Shown here: in pieces, positions 45,693 through 56,626 of the stretch
Layout: each line of letters begins with the position of its first letter
How positions within the stretch are numbered: the stretch's first letter is position 1
DNA from: Nostoc sp. CMAA1605
Lineage (GTDB): Bacteria; Cyanobacteriota; Cyanobacteriia; Cyanobacteriales; Nostocaceae
Direction of reading: 5' to 3'
Length of the DNA: 64,000 nt
Assembly (NCBI RefSeq): GCF_021596505.1
Contig: NZ_PJIZ01000007.1
Location: 1 to 64,000, forward strand
Notes under the pieces: generated by a model
What the model saw: only the letters and a program-made list of their open reading frames with translations
Database searches by the model: none
Told to the model about the DNA's origin: nothing
Program-made: the position numbers and the translations under genes

Positions 45693-46661
45693 CTACTCTT
45701 CAACCCTATAACCTAACTCGGCTAACCTGACGCGTGAATGTCGCCATTTGGGTTGGACTTTGACGAATAACTCTAGATAGACTTTACCAGAAATCAATTT
45801 TTGAATTTGTTCTCTTGCTGAACTACCTATGGCTTTTAACATTGATCCGCCTTTGCCGATGAGAATCCCTTTTTGAGAGTCGCGTTCAACGTGGATGGTA
45901 GCCATTACACGGGTAATGTTTGGTGTTTCTTCTACTTTATCAATGGCGATCGCTACGGAGTGAGGAACTTCTTCCCGTGTCAACAGCAAAATCTGTTCGC
46001 GAATTAATTCGCCCATAATAAATCTTTCTGGTTGGTCGGTTACTAGGTCGGGTGGATAATATAAGGGGCCATAATCTAAATGTTCAATTAATGTTGTTTG
46101 CAGCTGGGGTAATTCTGCACCAGTGATGGCGGAAAATTTGACTATCGGCCATTGATGGGTAGCTGCTAACTGTTGATAACTTTCATCAAGGCTTTGGGGA
46201 TTTTCTGGCTGTTCGTCAATTTTATTGACACCTAAAATTACAGGTGTGGGACTGTTAACTAGTAAGTCAGCAATGAAGCGATCGCCTGCACCACAAGCTA
46301 CTGTTCCATCCACCACAAATAGGACTAAATCTACTGAATCTATCGCTATTTTAGCATTTTGCACCAGTACCTCACCTAATTGATGATGTGGCTTGTGAAT
46401 TCCTGGTGTATCTACAAAAATCATCTGTGCATCTGAGGTGGTGACAATTCCCCTCAAACGGTTGCGTGTTGTTTGTGCTACGGGTGAAGTAATAGCAATT
46501 TTTTGTCCCACTAATTGATTCAGCAGCGTAGATTTACCGACGTTAGGACGGCCGATAATGCCGATAAAACCTGATTTAAACTCAGGAGGAGCTTGAGGAA
46601 TCGATACTGCTTCTGATAAAGATAGGATGTGATTATCAATACTAGTCACTGTCAGTTCCAC
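45693..46661 (-). CDS. era: GTPase Era
   Basis: Era binds 16S rRNA near the 3' end and assists small-subunit maturation. The 322-residue protein has a 28-residue N-terminal extension, then the GTPase domain: G1 GRPNVGKST (37-45), switch region TTRNRLRG, G3 DTPGIHKP and G4 NKID. The C-terminal KH RNA-binding domain includes GKGGSMLKAIGS. The extension before GFIGIIGRPN is longer than in Escherichia coli and could contain an alternative start. Normal otherwise. Confidence 0.95.
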   Translation of the reverse strand: MELTVTSIDNHILSLSEAVSIPQAPPEFKSGFIGIIGRPNVGKSTLLNQLVGQKIAITSPVAQTTRNRLRGIVTTSDAQMIFVDTPGIHKPHHQLGEVLVQNAKIAIDSVDLVLFVVDGTVACGAGDRFIADLLVNSPTPVILGVNKIDEQPENPQSLDESYQQLAATHQWPIVKFSAITGAELPQLQTTLIEHLDYGPLYYPPDLVTDQPERFIMGELIREQILLLTREEVPHSVAIAIDKVEETPNITRVMATIHVERDSQKGILIGKGGSMLKAIGSSAREQIQKLISGKVYLELFVKVQPKWRHSRVRLAELGYRVEE

Positions 46662-46980
46662 CGTTATATTTTATGGTTGAGATTTAATAGGTATAAGTTT
46701 TGACGAACACACTCGAAAAACATCAATTCACCCTAAGAAGTGCGGGGAACTAGTCTTTAATCTTAGTTTAATCTACTACTAAATATATTTTGCTTTGATT
46801 TCTTGAAAATCAGATATGAACAGACAATCAAGGAAAATTATCTTTCTATCAGGAGATTGATTTTCAGAAAATATTGTGATTTTTTTATAAAAATTACAGA
46901 GCTTTACAAATTATCTTAAATCTGTGTTTATCTTTAAAATATTTATAATTTCGACTCTAATGATTATTAACAAATATCAA
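46662..46980. other. AT-rich intergenic region
   Basis: No gene, repeat array or clear terminator is seen in these 319 bp between two minus-strand genes. It would hold the era promoter at its left end and the 3' untranslated region of the aspartoacylase-like gene at its right end. Confidence 0.5.
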
Positions 46981-48099
46981 CTAATTAATTATTCCCATGA
47001 CAAATTCACCCTGATTTACGGCTTGATTGGTGGAAATATCATAAACTAATCCATCTTCAGCCGCACAAACATCAATCACTGATGGTAGTTGACTTTCCTT
47101 GTTAAAGCTGAGGATTTGATATAGCCTTTCTCCTGCTTTGATTTTTGTACCTAAAGGGACTCTAGCTTGAATCATTCCACCTGCGATCGCATGATATTTT
47201 TGACGATAGCTACTTTTAGCAAAATACATTTCTTGAGATGAAGTACATGATAAGTTTTGCAATATATTTTTTTGAATTAAGTAATTCTTAATACCCTCCA
47301 CACCTTTTGTCACAGAATCAGGATTAATCTGCATACCTGCACCTAATTCTAAAGTCCATGCTTCGACATCAAATTTAATTTCTCTACCCAATTGTCGCAA
47401 ACAATCTTCTAAAGCTAACCAAGGTTTGATAAAAGCTTCATCAAAAGCATCACCATCATATTTATCTAACAGAATTCCCAAACCTAGTAAAAAATATTTA
47501 GCACTTGACTCGCGATCGCGGAAATAATAAACATAGTCTAAGCCTTGATTTGTAGAACTATGTAAATCAATTAAGTAGTCAGCATCTAGACTTAGAGACT
47601 GGAGTTGATAACGAAATAGTTCGGTGTAGGGGACACTATGAGGAGAATTGATCGCCTCTAAATTTTGGGCGAAGTATTTCTTGATGATATTTAAATAATT
47701 TTGCCGAATCGTTCTTAAATCTTCATGAATTTGCGACTTAGCAAAGGTGAGTAAATCATTATTGTGTTTTTCGTAATCCCAAAATATGCGATTCCAATCT
47801 TTATATTCATAAGCACAATGACGGCCTGGTGAAAAATGTTGTGCGCGTTCGTTAGTTCCCATCGGGTTACAAACAGGAACTAGCCAAATTTCGCCGATTA
47901 AATCATGTTCGTTTACTGATAAGAGAAATTCAATTAATTGGTGTATAACTGCATTCCCAGAGATTTCCGCACCGTGGAGGTTAGATTGGATATAAACCTT
48001 TTTTCCCGTTTTTGCACCGATGAATTTATATATTTGTAAAAATATGCGATCGCCTGAAGCCATTTGGCGTAAAAATCTAGTTTCAATTTGAGGACGCAT
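46981..48099 (-). CDS. Succinylglutamate desuccinylase / aspartoacylase family zinc hydrolase
   Basis: The 372-residue protein is an M14-like zinc carboxypeptidase fold. Ligands are His42 and Glu45 (SNLHGAEISG) and His in YLIDLHSSTNQG, with a catalytic Glu in AWTLELGAG. A C-terminal beta domain (GGMIQARVPLGTKIKAGERL; AAEDGLVYDIS) is typical of the AstE/AspA clade that acts on N-acyl amino acids. The substrate is unknown. It probably shares a transcript with the DOMON-like gene 39 bp upstream. Confidence 0.88.
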   Translation of the reverse strand: MRPQIETRFLRQMASGDRIFLQIYKFIGAKTGKKVYIQSNLHGAEISGNAVIHQLIEFLLSVNEHDLIGEIWLVPVCNPMGTNERAQHFSPGRHCAYEYKDWNRIFWDYEKHNNDLLTFAKSQIHEDLRTIRQNYLNIIKKYFAQNLEAINSPHSVPYTELFRYQLQSLSLDADYLIDLHSSTNQGLDYVYYFRDRESSAKYFLLGLGILLDKYDGDAFDEAFIKPWLALEDCLRQLGREIKFDVEAWTLELGAGMQINPDSVTKGVEGIKNYLIQKNILQNLSCTSSQEMYFAKSSYRQKYHAIAGGMIQARVPLGTKIKAGERLYQILSFNKESQLPSVIDVCAAEDGLVYDISTNQAVNQGEFVMGIIN

Positions 48100-48138
48100 A
48101 TAAAATTAGGGAGTAGGGAATAGGATTTAAAGATTTAC

Positions 48139-48678
48139 TCATAAAATAATTATGAAACTATCTCTCAGATGAAAATCAGCCTCAGCACCTTTATGAACTA
48201 ACGCCCAGTATGTTACATGATTATCTATTTGTTTCACAACAGTAGTAATTGCAACTTCTAAAGATTGTGCAGACGGGATAATTTGATTTAAATCAAAATT
48301 CAATGAAAGCATCAAACTATCTGGCTGAGATTGCACAATAAAAGGAAGTTGATTAAAGGCTATTTCCTCTTGCATTCCTCGACGATAATCATCAAATCTA
48401 TATATGTTCCAATCTCCAGCCGGAGAAAGATTAAATTCCCAATAACGGGAATAATTCTGCATACCTAAGAAAAACTCAAAACAAGTATTTTCCCATAGTT
48501 CATTTTTGCGATTTGGTATGTCTACGAGTGGAGGAATAACGACTTGTTTTAAATCACCCGTTAGTTGGTATGTAATCGCCAGTTGATTATTTTCACGGCT
48601 AATATTACCTGTGATTTTTAAATCAGGTGAAAGTTCAGCCGATGGGAACGGTTGTAAAGAAAATGTTTGTTTAGTCAT
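48139..48678 (-). CDS. DOMON-like domain protein
   Basis: The 179-residue beta-rich protein has the pattern of DOMON/CBM9-like domains: SAELSPDLKITGNISRENNQ, then ELWENTCFEFFLGMQNYSRYWEFNLSPAGDWN with conserved Trp and Asn-Leu-Ser-Pro, and a final strand with HLRDSFIIIL. Such domains bind heme or sugars; similar stand-alone proteins occur in cyanobacteria with no known job. No signal peptide is present. It is followed closely by the aspartoacylase-like gene on the same strand. Confidence 0.75.
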   Translation of the reverse strand: MTKQTFSLQPFPSAELSPDLKITGNISRENNQLAITYQLTGDLKQVVIPPLVDIPNRKNELWENTCFEFFLGMQNYSRYWEFNLSPAGDWNIYRFDDYRRGMQEEIAFNQLPFIVQSQPDSLMLSLNFDLNQIIPSAQSLEVAITTVVKQIDNHVTYWALVHKGAEADFHLRDSFIIIL

Positions 48679-48805
48679 TAGTTATTAGTCAATAGTCAAT
48701 AGTCAATAGTCAATAGTCAATAGTCAATAGTCATTAGTCATTACTCATTACTCATTACTCATTACTCATTACTCATTACTCATTACTCATTACTCATTAC
48801 TCCCC
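48670..48805. repeat. STRR array upstream of the DOMON-like gene
   Basis: AGTCAAT heptamers (about eight) then TACTCAT heptamers (about ten), running into the start codon of the DOMON-like gene on the minus strand, which therefore has a repeat leader. Confidence 0.9.
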
Positions 48806-48817
48806 TAAACCTACATT

Positions 48818-49933
48818 TCATTTCATATCTTGAATGATTTGGCGAATCTGATGTTCTTGAGATTCTATACTTTCAGTCAACTTAAACTGCACGATCGCTC
48901 TTGCTAAGTTATGCTCTGGATGCTTGACTTTAAAGTAGACATTCCCTGCTAAATAGTCAGCAAAAAACCGCAGTCCCAACTCAAAGGCGATGAGGCGAAT
49001 TCCATCGTACATATAGGTGTAATCGTTCTCAGTTAAAAAGGCTTTGGCGACTGCGAGATAACCCTGTAATATTCCCTGACACAAATCTGTATCAAAATAG
49101 ACAGTGTCCCAGTCGGCTGTTTCCTCTCCCACTGGATTACACCCAGAACGCAAACAATCTCCAATGTCGTAATGCACTAAGCCTGGCTTCACCGTGTCTA
49201 AATCTATGACACTCACTGCTTTTTGAGTCGCAGTATCAAACATGACATTATTAATTTTGGGATCGCCGTGCATTAAGCGTAAAGGTAACTTACCTTCAGC
49301 TTTGGCATTTTCTAGGATATGAGCAAAGGTAGTGCGATCGCTCACAAATTGCAAGCAATAATTAACTTCAGGAGATGATTTTGGCGTGATTCCCGCTAAA
49401 ACTTCTTGATAATGTTGCAAATAAAGCGGTGTAATATGAAATCCTACAAGGGTATCCGCTAATTTTTCCGGTGCTAAGTCGCTAATTAGGTTATGGAACA
49501 TCCCCAAGGCGTAGCCAATTTCCTGCGCCTGTTCTAGACTCTGCATCGTGTCAAAAGATTGGGAATTGCCGATAAAGCTAATTGCACGCCAAAAATTACC
49601 CGTCGTATCAATACAATAGTCTTGAGCTTCCTGAGTTGATAATACGCGCGGTATTTCCCAACGGCGGTTTAAAGGCTGACGCTGTAAACTTTGGTAAATA
49701 TGCTCAGTGAAGGTACGCATATTCTGCATAATCAGTTGGGGTTGACGAAACACCTGTGTATTAATGCGTTGCAGAATAAAATGCGGTTCTTGAGCATCAA
49801 CAGTAACTAGAAATGTGTCATTAATATTACCACTGCCAAATGCTTGAATGTTGGTAACTGTACCTTGAGGCGCGAATTGTTCAGCAATTGTAACCAGATT
49901 TTCTAAGGTTTGCGACCTGATAACCGTTGTCAT
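48818..49933 (-). CDS. Phosphotransferase, NahK-like sugar kinase
   Basis: From the ATG at 49933 (MTTVIRSQTLENLV) the product is 371 residues of the aminoglycoside-phosphotransferase fold. The catalytic loop is LRLMHGDPKINNVMFD and the metal Asp is in VIDLDTVKPGLVHYDIGDCLR. Sequence features (FGSGNINDTFLV; FILQRINTQVFRQPQLIMQN) fit the N-acetylhexosamine 1-kinase group that phosphorylates free HexNAc at C1 in salvage. The substrate is inferred from overall resemblance only. Confidence 0.82.
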   Translation of the reverse strand: MTTVIRSQTLENLVTIAEQFAPQGTVTNIQAFGSGNINDTFLVTVDAQEPHFILQRINTQVFRQPQLIMQNMRTFTEHIYQSLQRQPLNRRWEIPRVLSTQEAQDYCIDTTGNFWRAISFIGNSQSFDTMQSLEQAQEIGYALGMFHNLISDLAPEKLADTLVGFHITPLYLQHYQEVLAGITPKSSPEVNYCLQFVSDRTTFAHILENAKAEGKLPLRLMHGDPKINNVMFDTATQKAVSVIDLDTVKPGLVHYDIGDCLRSGCNPVGEETADWDTVYFDTDLCQGILQGYLAVAKAFLTENDYTYMYDGIRLIAFELGLRFFADYLAGNVYFKVKHPEHNLARAIVQFKLTESIESQEHQIRQIIQDMK

Positions 49934-50149
49934 ATGCGTTTTTACTACTCCCCACACACAAAATTGCACTACGGCAATAGGAAACTATAGTAACTTAAGT
50001 TTCACTCCAGGTCTGTATATAAGTGTTGCAAAGATGGGTAATGGGTTTTCCATGAGTAGAGGCGATCGCGTAAATCTTCTCGCTATGATAATGAGGCGTA
50101 TCAATTGGGAAATATAGATGTTAGCAATCAATTCATAAAATTAACTCTA

Positions 50150-53100
50150 ATGTCTATATTAACTGGTACAGAATATCCAATTGCTGGCTATCGCATCACT
50201 GAGCAAATTTACGTCAGCAGTAAAAGTCTAGTTTATCGCGCCATTAGAGAACAAGACAAAAAATCAGTCATCCTGAAGTTGATGCGCTCTGAATATCCTA
50301 CCTTTAATGAAATTGCTCAATTTCGCAATCAATATACCTTAACCAAAAATCTTCAGCTTCCTGGAATTGTCAAACCCCTATCTCTGGAAAACTATCACAA
50401 TAGCTATGTCTTAGTGATGGAAGATTTCCAGGGTATATCATTAAAAGAATGGCAAAAAAGCCAGCAAAAATCGCAAAAAAATCCAATTTCTCTGGATGAA
50501 TTTTTTCATATTGCGATCGCCATTGCAACTATTCTTGATGGACTACATCATGAGCGCATTATTCACAAAGATATTAAACCTGCTAATATCCTCATAAATC
50601 CTACAACCAATGAAGTTAAACTGATCGATTTTAGTTTAGCTAGCATTTTACCGAGAGAAATTCAAAGTCTGATCAATCCTAATGTTTTAGAAGGGACTTT
50701 AGCTTATATTTCCCCAGAACAAACAGGCCGGATGAATCGAGGTGTTGATTATCGTTCTGACTTTTATTCTTTAGGAATCACTTTCTTTGAATTATTGACA
50801 GGTTTGTTACCTTTTAATAGTAACGAACCAATGGAATTAGTTTATTGTCACATTGCGAAAGAAGCACCTAGAGTTAACCAGATTAACTCCTGCATACCTG
50901 TAATTTTATCTGATATTGTCAACAAGCTAGTAGCGAAAAATCCTGAAGACCGTTACCAAAGTTGCCAAGGATTAAAGCATGATTTAGAAATCTGTCACAG
51001 TCAATGGCAAACACATCAATACATCACTCCATTTACACTAGGTAGCCGAGATATTTCTACACAATTTATTATTCCCGAAAAACTTTATGGCCGCCAAAAA
51101 GAAATAGAAACTTTACTCAATACTTTTGAACAAGTAACAAGTGGTAAACATGAAATACTTTTGATATCTGGGTTTTCTGGTATTGGTAAAACTGCCATCG
51201 TCAATGAAGTACATAAGCCGATAGTAGAGAGACGTAGTTATTTTATCAAGGGTAAATTTGAACAATTTCAACGTGATACACCTTTATCAGCATTAGTGCA
51301 GGCATTTAGACATTTAATTAATCAAATCCTCTCAGAAACCGATGAACAAATTCAAGCATGGAAACATAAAATATTAAGCGCGTTAGACACCCAAGGTTAT
51401 ATCATCACTGAGGTGATTCCTGAATTAGAGAAAATCATTGGCAAACAACCTCCTGTAGCTAAACTCCCTGGTACTGCTGATCAAAAACGCTTTAACATAT
51501 TATTACAAAATTTTATTCATGTTTTTAGTAATAAAGAACATCCCCTAGTAATTTTCCTCGATGATTTGCAATGGGCAGATATAGCATCTTTAAACTTTAT
51601 TCAAGTCTTAATGAGTCAGGAAACTGCTGATGATTTAAAAGTCATGACAGCACAAGATAATCAACCTGAACATGGTTTATTACTCATTGGGGCGTACAGA
51701 GAAAATGAAATATCAACAACTCATCCTCTATATTTAACCATCCAAAAAATTAATCAAGCTAATGTCAATATCAATAATGTCAATTTGCTGCCTTTAACGC
51801 CAGATGATTTAAGTCAATTAGTTGTAGAAACTCTACATTGCAGTAAAGAAGCAGCTACACCTTTAACTCAAGTCTTATTTACTAAGACCAAAGGTAATCC
51901 ATTTTTCATTAATAAATTTTTGAAATCTCTTTATGACCAAGGTTTAATCACTTTAAATACTAGTGCAGGTTGCTGGGAATATGAAATTAGTAAAATTCAA
52001 GAATTGACTCTTACTGATGATGTTGTAGAGTTCATGGCGGAGCAAATTCAAAATTACCAGAAGCAACTCAAGAAGTCTTAAAAATTGCTGCTTGTATTGG
52101 CAATGAATTTGATTTACCAACTTTAGCGATCGCCTACAATAAATCTACATCAGAAACAGCATCTAATTTGTGGGAAGCATTAATGGAAGGGTTAATTATA
52201 GCTCAAGGCAGTTGCTATAATTTCCTGCTGAATGAAAATCTTCATAATCTAGATATTGCTGAAGTTACACCCAGCGACCAAGCACATCATAACTATCAGC
52301 CAACTCAATATAAATTCGTCCACGACCGCATACAGCAAGCTACTTACTCTCTCATTTCGGAAGTCGAACGCAAAAATATACATTTAGAAATTGGTCTAAT
52401 CCTACTCAGGAATAGTTCAATGTCAGCGACAGAAGAAAATATTTTTCCATTGGTTAACCAATTTAATATAGCAGTAGAGTTAATTACTAATTTAGAACAT
52501 CGTCATAAATTAGCCACTATGAATTTAACGGCTGGACGTAAAGCTTTAGCATCAACAGCCTACTCAGCCGCACTGAAATATCTCAGCACAGGTCTGGAAC
52601 TTTTACAGTCGGACTGCTGGGATACTCAATATGAACTTGCTTTAGCCTTACATGAAACCACCGCAGAAGCTAAATATTTAAGTGGCAATTTTGAGCAAAT
52701 GGAAAAGCTCATAGAAACAGTTTTAGTGAAAGCTAAAACTCTAGTCGATCAACTCAAAGTGTATGAAATTAAAATAGAAGCTTATAAAGCCCAAGGCCGT
52801 AGTTTTGACGCTATTAACACAGGCATTAAAGTCTTAAATTTATTAGGAATACCTTTCCCAGAACAGCCACAACAGCAAGATATTGCCTTAGAACTACAAA
52901 AATTACAGTTAGCTTTCGGAAATAGAAAAATTGAGGATTTGATTGCGCTACCCCAATTAATAGAAGCAGATAAACTAGCAATCATGAGAATATTCGGCAG
53001 GCTTTTACCAATTGCTTATGCTAGCAATCCTCTGATGTTTTCTCTGATAGCTCTCAAACAAGTAAATTTATCTTTTAGCTATGGTAATTGTGGTATATCA

Positions 53101-55788
53101 TCTATAGCTTATGTAGTTTATGCAGTCATTCGTTGGAATTTATTAGGTGACTTTAACTCCTGTTATCAACTAGGTCAGCTAGGACTAAATTTATTGGCTA
53201 AATTTAACCCCAGAGAATTGATGTGTATGGGGATTTTTGTCGTCAATAACTTCACAATACATTGGCAAGAGCATCTCCAAGAAACCTTAAATTCTTTCAT
53301 CAATGCCTATTCAATAGGTTTAGAAACAGGCGATTTAGAGCAAGCCGCCTACGCTCTATATATGCACTCTGAGCATTCTTTATTTCTAGGTAAAAATCTT
53401 GTAGAACTAGAAAAACAAATGCGGAGCTATTATCTAAAAATTACACAGTTAAATCAAGAAATTCCTCTACAATTACACGCAACTAATTGGCAGACAGGAT
53501 TAAATCTATTGTGTTCTGAGTATCCCTGTGATCTCAAGGGTGAAGCTTATGATGAAGAAATTATGTTACCTGTGATCAAACAAGCTGGTAATCAACTGGC
53601 TATTTTATATTTCCATGTAGAAAAATTATTCTTATGTTACCTATTTGAAGATTATACACAGGCTTGGGCAAATGCTATCTGCGCCGAACAATATTTAGAT
53701 ACTGTCCCGGCTAAATTTGTCGTGACTATTTTCTACTTCTATAGCTCTTTATCAGCTTTAGCAATATATCCTGATAAAAATCCAGAAGAACAGAGAGAAA
53801 TTTTAAAACTAGTAGCAGCGAATCAACAAAAAATGCAACAGTGGGCAGAAAATGCTCCTATGAATTTTCTACATAAATATTATCTAGTAGAAGCAGAGTT
53901 ACAGCGAATTAATGGACAGCATTTAGATGCAATAGAACTCTATGATCGTGCCATAGCCTTAGCACAGGAACATGAATATATTCATGAGTCAGCATTAGCT
54001 AATGAACTAGCGGCTAAATTTTATTTACAGTGGGGTAAGCAAAAGTTTGCCCAATCTTATCTGATTGATGCTTACTATAGTTATTCGCGTTGGGGTGCTG
54101 CAACGAAACTGCGGCATTTACAAGCACGCTACCCCGAAATTTTAGCTAGTTTTATTCAACAAGATAAACTAATACCAAAAAGCCAATTTTATTCAGACAT
54201 CAATTTAGATAAGTCTGCTGAAGCTTCAACTTTGACAAGTAACGATACTGTCATTAGTTCCCACAGCACTAGCATTTCTGATATGCTGGATTTAGCGGCG
54301 GTGATTAAAGCTTATCAGACCATTTCTGGAGAAATCGAACTACAAGAACTGCTTTCTAAACTAATTGAGTTAGTGATGGAAAATGCAGGAGCATCCAAGT
54401 GTGTCTTGATTTTACATGAAGAGAAAACTTCATCATTGAATGTAACAGCAGTTAGTCTGAATTCGACATTTGCCGCTACTCACACAGAATTTCTCTCCAT
54501 ACCCGTAGAATCTAGTGAAGATATACCTCTCACTATGATTAATTATGTCAAACGCACTCAAGAAATATTAGTTATTGATGATACTGCTAATCACGCTCCT
54601 TTGACCACAGATATTTATATCACCAATAAGAAACCTAAAAGCATTCTCTGTATCCCAATGGTGAATCAAAGTAAATTGCTGGGAATCGTATATTTAGAGA
54701 ATAATCTAATTACAGCTGCATTTACACGCGATCGCCTGGAAGTAATCAAACTACTTATCACTCAAGCAGGAATTTCCTTAGAGAATGCAATGCTATATAA
54801 AAATCTAGCAGAAGCTAAAGAAAGTTTAGAGGAATACAATCACAACTTAGAAGCAAAAGTCGCAGCTAGAACCACAGAACTGCACAATAAAAATCAGAGT
54901 TTACAAGAAGCTCTACAACAATTAAAATTGACCCAATCTCAATTAATTCAAAGTGAAAAAATGTCCTCATTAGGGCAAATGGTAGCTGGAATTGCCCACG
55001 AAATTAATAATCCTATCAATTTCATTCACGCTAACCTTCTACATACAACAGAATACATTGAAAACTTACTAGACTTAATTAATATATATAAACAAGAGTA
55101 TCCTGAAGACTCAACTACTATTTTAGACAAGTGTGAAGAAATTGATTTAGATTTTATAGGTGAAGATTTACCCAGAATCCTCAATTCGATGAAGGTGGGA
55201 AGTCTGCGAATCCGAGACATTGTGTTAAGTTTACGTAACTTCTCTCGCTTAGACGAAGCAGACATGAAACCAGTTGATATTCATGAAGGTATTGATAATA
55301 CATTGTTAATACTACAACATAGAATCCAGAAGAATAGCAATGATAGCCAAAAACATCATGAACAAACAAAACCGGAAATTTTAATTATTAAAGAGTACGG
55401 CACATTACCTCTGGTTACTTGTTATGCTAGTCAACTCAATCAAGTATTTTTAAATATTTTGACTAACTCCATTGATGCGATAGAAAACGCAAAATCTCAA
55501 AATGCAGAATTATTAGTTAATCCTCAAATTTGCATTAGAACTGAGTTAACAAAATCTCAGGTAGTCAAAATTAGCATTAGTGATAATGGTTGTGGAATTC
55601 CAGAGACAATACAACCAAAAATATTTGATCCCTTTTTTACAACTAAACCAATCGGTAGCGGTACTGGTTTAGGTCTATCTGTGAGCTATCAAATAGTTGT
55701 AGAAAAACATAAAGGTAAACTAATCTGTAATTCTCAACCTGGAAAGGGAACAGAATTTATTATAGATATACCTCTACAACAATCTTGA
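50150..55788 (+). pseudogene. Giant Ser/Thr kinase - AAA ATPase - GAF - histidine kinase, frameshifted
   Basis: The two open frames (50150-52081 and 52168-55788) form one gene of about 1879 residues. Domains in order: Ser/Thr kinase (about 10-280; HKDIKPANILIN, KLIDFSLAS); P-loop ATPase (Walker A SGFSGIGKTA near residue 341; Walker B VIFLDDLQWAD); a long helical TPR-like region; GAF (about 1390-1550); coiled coil; and HisKA with phospho-His near 1616 (VAGIAHEINNPINF) plus HATPase ([28 protein letters not shown]). This layout is common in Nostoc. At 52050-52053 the A run is one base short of the frame joining QIQ to KLPEATQEVLKIAACIGNEF, so the first product ends prematurely in NYQKQLKKS. Confidence 0.88.
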
Positions 55789-55805
55789 GATTTTTTATTA
55801 ATAAA

Positions 55806-55834
55806 ATACCCGAATTCATAAAGAAGTCGGGTAT
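55806..55834 (+). terminator. Hairpin downstream of the hybrid kinase gene
   Basis: A perfect 8-bp stem ATACCCGA/TCGGGTAT with a 13-nt loop lies 17 bp after the kinase stop, with a weak T-rich tail (CTATTCTT). It lies between two convergent genes and may serve both. Confidence 0.55.
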
Positions 55835-55912
55835 CTATTCTTAAACAGAATATGTTAGAAACAAGTCAAATTTTACTTCTTCATGACTTGTTTATTAGAG
55901 AATTATCTTTAC

Positions 55913-56626
55913 TTACACTCCCACAGGTACTTGGTCTAACTTGTGAGCTTTAACGTAAGCCATCCATTCATTCAGCATTTCTGTAAAATCTGCAAAAACT
56001 TGTTCCACTAAATGACAGGCTTTTGCTTCCATCTCTGGGGATATTTCTATATTTTCAATGAGATTTTCTACATCAGGTGTACCCATAGCATGACCGGTTT
56101 CTACTGCTAAATGATATTCACCAAAATAGCGGTAATTTTCTCCTGTGATTTGTTGCAATTCCCGTGCAACCTCTGCTGTCAACGACAATACAACATTTCC
56201 TGTAGCTTCATTACATTCAATAATTGCTAATTTTAAAACTGGGTCTACTTGATAAGCATAGGCTGAGAGTTTATAGCAAACTCGTCTGGCTTTGTCATTT
56301 TCTGCCCCCCAGATAAATTTCAAAGCTTCTAGATATGTCATTGGTTTATTAAAACCCAATTTTTCCATATCTTCGTAGTACCAAAGAAAATGATGGTCAT
56401 CTTCATAGGAATGAACATTAATTAATTTTTGAATTGGATCATCTGTTGGTTCTTCCCGGAAGAAATATTTATTGACTTCCCAAATATTCATCACAAAAGG
56501 AGTAATACAAGGTGCAAAAGCTAATCTTTGTCTTGGAGGAATACTTTTGTCTTTTAAGAATTCGCATATTGGTAATTTTGAGAATTCTTGTTTCTTTTGT
56601 TCGATTAATGCGAGAACTGCTTTCAT
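55913..56626 (-). CDS. Putative heme-oxygenase-like di-metal oxidase fold protein
   Basis: The 237-residue all-helical protein is not a family I can name. Its C-terminal part contains EYHLAVETGHAMG, in which His172, Glu176 and His179 are spaced as HxxxExxH. Heme-oxygenase-like di-iron oxidases (CADD, UndA, SznF type) have HxxxDxxH there. Other candidate ligands upstream are His72/Glu75/His79 (VHSYEDDHHFLW) and Glu137/Glu140 (IIECNEATGNV), in the right order for that fold. A metal-dependent oxidase is therefore plausible but not proven. It is a single gene after a convergent kinase, with a 1-kb gap upstream. Confidence 0.5.
   Translation of the reverse strand: MKAVLALIEQKKQEFSKLPICEFLKDKSIPPRQRLAFAPCITPFVMNIWEVNKYFFREEPTDDPIQKLINVHSYEDDHHFLWYYEDMEKLGFNKPMTYLEALKFIWGAENDKARRVCYKLSAYAYQVDPVLKLAIIECNEATGNVVLSLTAEVARELQQITGENYRYFGEYHLAVETGHAMGTPDVENLIENIEISPEMEAKACHLVEQVFADFTEMLNEWMAYVKAHKLDQVPVGV

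Noticed and set aside
52168..55788. Independent histidine kinase gene starting at 52168
   Set aside because: Coding sequence continues upstream of that ATG in the same frame to 52054 and joins the Ser/Thr kinase-ATPase frame.
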